Below, one piece after another: positions 6,836 through 8,657 of a DNA stretch of 8,657 nucleotides. Location of the stretch: assembly GCA_017965125.1 (NCBI GenBank), contig JAGCQO010000167.1, positions 1 to 8,657 of the forward strand, written 5' to 3'. Both the position numbers and the translations under genes were made by a program. How positions within the stretch are numbered: the stretch's first letter is position 1; every line of letters starts with the position of its first letter. The stretch is from Paludibacteraceae bacterium (GTDB taxonomy: Bacteria; Bacteroidota; Bacteroidia; Bacteroidales; Paludibacteraceae). The notes beneath the pieces were generated by a model that had not been told where the DNA came from, did no database searches, and saw only the letters and a program-made list of their open reading frames with translations.

Positions 6836-7801
6836 TTAAACCTTTCTGTTCATCAGGCCGCAAGCGAGTTCCTCAAGCTGCTTCGTCCTCTCGCCGAGAC
6901 CCGTCTTCGACAATGCGTCGAGACCCTTGCTCAGGTATTCGTTCATCTTGCTTTCGCACATCGACTTCACGTCTATCTCATTATATATGTCGGTCACAGC
7001 CTTCACATCGACGTCGTCCTCGGCGAGCAGTGCGTCAAGTCTCTGCCTCTGCGACGCGTCCGCCTTGGCGTAGGCGTTTATCAACAGGAAGGTCTTCTTG
7101 CGCTCCTTGATGTCGCCGCCGACCTGTTTGCCGAATGTGGCTGGGTCGCCGTACACATCCAGAAGGTCGTCCATAAGCTGGAACGCCAGTCCGACGTTTA
7201 TCCCGAAGTCGTAGATGCTGCCCGCCTTGTCGTCGTCGGCTCCGGCGAGCATAGCGCCTATCTTCAGCGACGCCGCGAGAAGCACAGCCGTCTTCAAGCG
7301 AATCATCTCCAAGTATTCCTGTTCGGTCACGTCGTTGCTCGATTCAAACTCCATGTCCAATTGCTGACCCTCGCAGACCTCACGCGCCGTCCTCGAGAAC
7401 AGCGCCAGAACCTGCGGCAGCTTGTCGGCCGGCATGCCGTCAGCCAAAAGCTCGTACGACTTGACCAGCATCGCGTCGCCCGACAGTATCGCCGAGTTCT
7501 CGCCCCACTTCACATGCACCGTAGGCTTGCCTCTGCGCACCGGAGCATTGTCCATCACGTCGTCGTGCAGAAGAGTGAAGTTGTGGAACATCTCTATAGC
7601 CAAAGCCTGATTTACAAAATCCTTGGGATTCGCCCCGAAAGCGTCTGCCGACATCAGCAGCAACGAAGGCCTAATTCGTTTCCCTCCGAGGGACATCACA
7701 TAATCAATCGGTTCATATAATCCTTTCGCTAAAGTTGAACTCCAACTGATTTTTTTAATATTGGATTTTATAATTTCTTGTATTTCAGGCAGAAAAATCA
7801 T
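6836..7801 (-). CDS. Polyprenyl diphosphate synthase (trans-isoprenyl, short-chain type)
   Basis: Cytoplasmic enzyme (321 aa) that condenses isopentenyl diphosphate with allylic diphosphates to make all-trans prenyl diphosphates for quinone side chains and for the undecaprenyl carrier pathway. Class signatures are complete: GGKRIRP (39-45), the first Asp-rich motif HDDVMD (Asp80, Asp81, Asp84) followed by RRGKPTVH, Lys170-Thr171, the second Asp-rich motif FQLMDDLLDVYGD (Asp211, Asp212, Asp215), then KQVGGDIKERKKTF (225-238). The first motif has the short DDxxD form without the two-residue insertion of E. coli IspA. The fifth residue before it is Phe75, bulky, where long-chain IspB-type enzymes usually have Ala. 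This suggests a C15-C20 product (farnesyl or geranylgeranyl diphosphate) rather than octaprenyl. It is the first gene of a three-gene operon. The ATG at 7801 gives normal family length. Confidence 0.95.
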   Translation of the reverse strand: MIFLPEIQEIIKSNIKKISWSSTLAKGLYEPIDYVMSLGGKRIRPSLLLMSADAFGANPKDFVNQALAIEMFHNFTLLHDDVMDNAPVRRGKPTVHVKWGENSAILSGDAMLVKSYELLADGMPADKLPQVLALFSRTAREVCEGQQLDMEFESSNDVTEQEYLEMIRLKTAVLLAASLKIGAMLAGADDDKAGSIYDFGINVGLAFQLMDDLLDVYGDPATFGKQVGGDIKERKKTFLLINAYAKADASQRQRLDALLAEDDVDVKAVTDIYNEIDVKSMCESKMNEYLSKGLDALSKTGLGERTKQLEELACGLMNRKV

Positions 7802-7983
7802 CGATAATAAACTTTGACTGCAATAAGACTTTCAATGAGCGAAATTATAAAAAGTTTTTAAATTTGCGAAATGAATTTTCATTTTTATATAAGATATGGC
7901 ATTCGCACAACCTTTTCATCGGAGAAAAAAGTTGCGAAGACACGAACAAAAACTCAAGGCGAAGACATATTTTTGGCACTCTT

Positions 7984-8016
7984 TTTGGAAAGAATCACGC
8001 AGAAATTATATTTTTG
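7984..8016 (+). promoter_or_regulatory. Bacteroides-type promoter for the small secreted protein gene
   Basis: TTTG at 7984-7987, a 21-bp spacer and TATTTTTG at 8009-8016 match the Bacteroidota consensus (TTTG, about 19-21 bp, TAnnTTTG) closely. Transcription would begin near 8022, giving a leader of about 85 nt before the ATG at 8108. Confidence 0.7.
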
Positions 8017-8076
8017 CAATTGTTGTTGAAAAGCACCCACTTAAAATAAAACAAGAAAACCAACGTTTACTACTAA

Positions 8077-8090
8077 GGAGGGCATCCTCC
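8077..8090 (+). promoter_or_regulatory. GGAGG-GCAT-CCTCC leader hairpin with Shine-Dalgarno-like arm
   Basis: GGAGG (8077-8081) and CCTCC (8086-8090) form a perfect 5-bp GC-rich stem with the tetraloop GCAT. The 5' arm, preceded by AA, is a full anti-Shine-Dalgarno match (AAGGAGG), but it ends 26 nt before the ATG at 8108, too far for ordinary Shine-Dalgarno use, and is self-paired. The 17 nt after the hairpin (ending CGAAAAAC) are A-rich, which is the more usual Bacteroidota translation-start context. A role in mRNA stability or translational control is inference. Confidence 0.4.
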
Positions 8091-8107
8091 GATAAAAACC
8101 GAAAAAC

Positions 8108-8560
8108 ATGAAAAAGTTCTATAGAGCAATAGCATTGGCAGCAGCGCTGCTCCTGAGCATGGCTGCGAGCGCCGAGATGGTGGCGATAACCATAAACGAG
8201 GAGCAGGAAGACGCCATCGAGATGCACAAGGCGAAGGGCGCCAAGGTGCAAGTCATCAAGACTCACGACAAAGCATACCCAACTGTCATCAGAGCCACTT
8301 ACAAGGACGGCGTTGCGACTTACCTCGTGACCGACGCCATAGCAAAGGGCAGCACAAAAGTATCGAGACAGGTGATTGTGTCAAGAAACAACGACGCGCT
8401 GAGAGGCCTCGGCACATGGTTCAACAAGCAGACCGACTACCAAATCGTCACTGCCGACAAGTGGAAGACCGAGAAGGACGGCGACAAAATCGTGGTTTAC
8501 TTCGAGCCTGTCAACCTCTACGGCGAGGGAATCATGATCGAGAAGGAAAGATTCAAATAA
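8108..8560 (+). CDS. Small secreted protein of unknown function
   Basis: A 150-aa protein with a clear Sec signal peptide: MKKFYR, hydrophobic 7-20, and AASA for cleavage after residue 22. The mature part is about 128 residues, has no Cys, and is rich in Lys, Asp, Glu, Val and Thr. It looks like alternating beta strands (for example MVAITI 24-29, KVQVIKT 46-52, TVIRATY 59-65, SRQVIVS 86-92, DKIVVYFEP 126-134) around one helix-like segment (31-43). There is no lipobox, no LPxTG and no type IX sorting domain, so it is probably a soluble periplasmic protein. I recognise no family. The ATG is the only start giving a complete signal peptide. It is a single-gene unit with its own promoter and terminator, divergent from the polyprenyl synthase operon. 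Codon use matches the neighbouring genes, so nothing suggests recent transfer. Confidence 0.88.
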   Translation: MKKFYRAIALAAALLLSMAASAEMVAITINEEQEDAIEMHKAKGAKVQVIKTHDKAYPTVIRATYKDGVATYLVTDAIAKGSTKVSRQVIVSRNNDALRGLGTWFNKQTDYQIVTADKWKTEKDGDKIVVYFEPVNLYGEGIMIEKERFK

Positions 8561-8584
8561 GAAATCACACATATAATATATAAG

Positions 8585-8617
8585 AAAACGGAACCCCTAT
8601 CGGAGTTCCGTTTTTTT
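8585..8617 (+). terminator. Strong intrinsic terminator after the secreted protein gene
   Basis: ACGGAAC (8588-8594) pairs perfectly with GTTCCGT (8605-8611), with an inner CC/GG pair around a TATC loop, and is followed by a run of seven T (8611-8617). AAA at 8585-8587 extends the stem against the T-run, so it may also act weakly on transcription arriving from the right. It lies 24 nt after the TAA at 8558-8560. Confidence 0.85.
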
Positions 8618-8657
8618 GTGCGATGAAGGCAAGGCTAAGACCGACTTCGCGAGAGCC

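Larger units (their letters stand above)
7802..8107. other. AT-rich divergent intergenic region
   Basis: This 306-bp gap separates the minus-strand polyprenyl synthase gene from the plus-strand secreted-protein gene. Besides the promoter and leader hairpin listed separately, it holds a perfect TAAAAA-G-TTTTTA palindrome (7848-7860), a second palindrome AAATGAA-TT-TTCATTT (7869-7884), and two more TAnnTTTG matches on the plus strand (7859-7866 and 7968-7975) without a well-placed TTTG. On the minus strand I find no exact TAnnTTTG; TAATTTCG near 7847-7840 is the nearest candidate for the synthase operon promoter. Open frames crossing the gap have atypical composition and overlap the promoter, so I call no gene here. 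Confidence 0.6.

Noticed and set aside
6563..7720. A 385-codon plus-strand open frame antisense to the polyprenyl synthase and the 253-aa gene
   Set aside because: It crosses two real genes and their gap and encodes a His/Arg/Leu-rich sequence without domains; it is a coding shadow.
7864..8049. A 61-codon plus-strand frame starting with TTG in the divergent gap
   Set aside because: Weak start, AT-rich composition, overlap with the promoter and no recognisable protein features.
7896..8111. A 71-codon plus-strand frame whose TGA overlaps the ATG of the secreted-protein gene (ATGA)
   Set aside because: The overlap looks like translational coupling, but the frame runs through the best promoter and the leader hairpin. 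It is AT-rich, encodes an extremely basic low-information peptide, and has no ribosome-binding context. Conservation in relatives would reopen the case.
8623..8657. Possible start (ATG at 8623) of a plus-strand gene, or end of a minus-strand gene, at the right edge
   Set aside because: Only 11 codons are visible, and minus-strand frames also stay open or stop at 8635-8637 or later. The fragment is too short to assign a strand or product.
1..8657. Search for CRISPR arrays, tRNAs, insertion sequences, phage genes or a defence or toxin system
   Set aside because: No direct-repeat arrays, terminal inverted repeats, transposase or integrase motifs or tRNA-like folds were seen. The repeats within the NlpC/P60 gene are LysM domains.

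Overview
The window looks like chromosomal DNA from a member of the Bacteroidota, most likely the order Bacteroidales. Four things support this: promoter elements of the Bacteroides type (TTTG plus TAnnTTTG) upstream of two transcription units; A-rich leaders with no usable Shine-Dalgarno sequence before most starts; GC-balanced genes (with many GAC, TTC and AAG codons) separated by very AT-rich gaps; and protein sequences of Bacteroidota style. The genus cannot be fixed from the sequence. No mobile element, tRNA, rRNA or CRISPR array is visible.

Right to left on the minus strand there are two operons. The first (7801 to 4735) encodes a short-chain type polyprenyl diphosphate synthase, a conserved protein of unknown function (253 aa) and a secreted NlpC/P60 cell-wall hydrolase with three LysM repeats. 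It ends in an intrinsic terminator at 4680-4709. The second (4587 to 97) begins just downstream, behind a good promoter at 4618-4646. It encodes a complete MacAB-TolC-type tripartite efflux system in the order outer-membrane channel, periplasmic adaptor, ABC ATPase, MacB-type permease. Gaps in that operon are 27, 12 and 6 bp, so the genes are almost certainly co-transcribed. MacB is split into separate ATPase and permease polypeptides, unlike the fused E. coli protein.

On the plus strand at the right, a divergent single-gene unit (8108-8560) encodes a small secreted protein of no recognised family. It has its own promoter (7984-8016), a leader of about 85 nt containing a GGAGG hairpin, and a strong terminator (8585-8617). 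A small hairpin with a T-run at 36-59 probably terminates a convergent plus-strand gene lying left of the window.

The first operon has an envelope theme: isoprenoid diphosphates feed the lipid carrier for wall precursors (and quinones), and the NlpC/P60-LysM protein cuts peptidoglycan. The second operon exports an unknown substrate across both membranes. I see no clearly new biological system. The points most worth a second look are the unknown 253-aa protein in its operon, the non-ATG start (or possible one-base indel) of the NlpC/P60 gene, and the orphan secreted protein with its hairpin leader.
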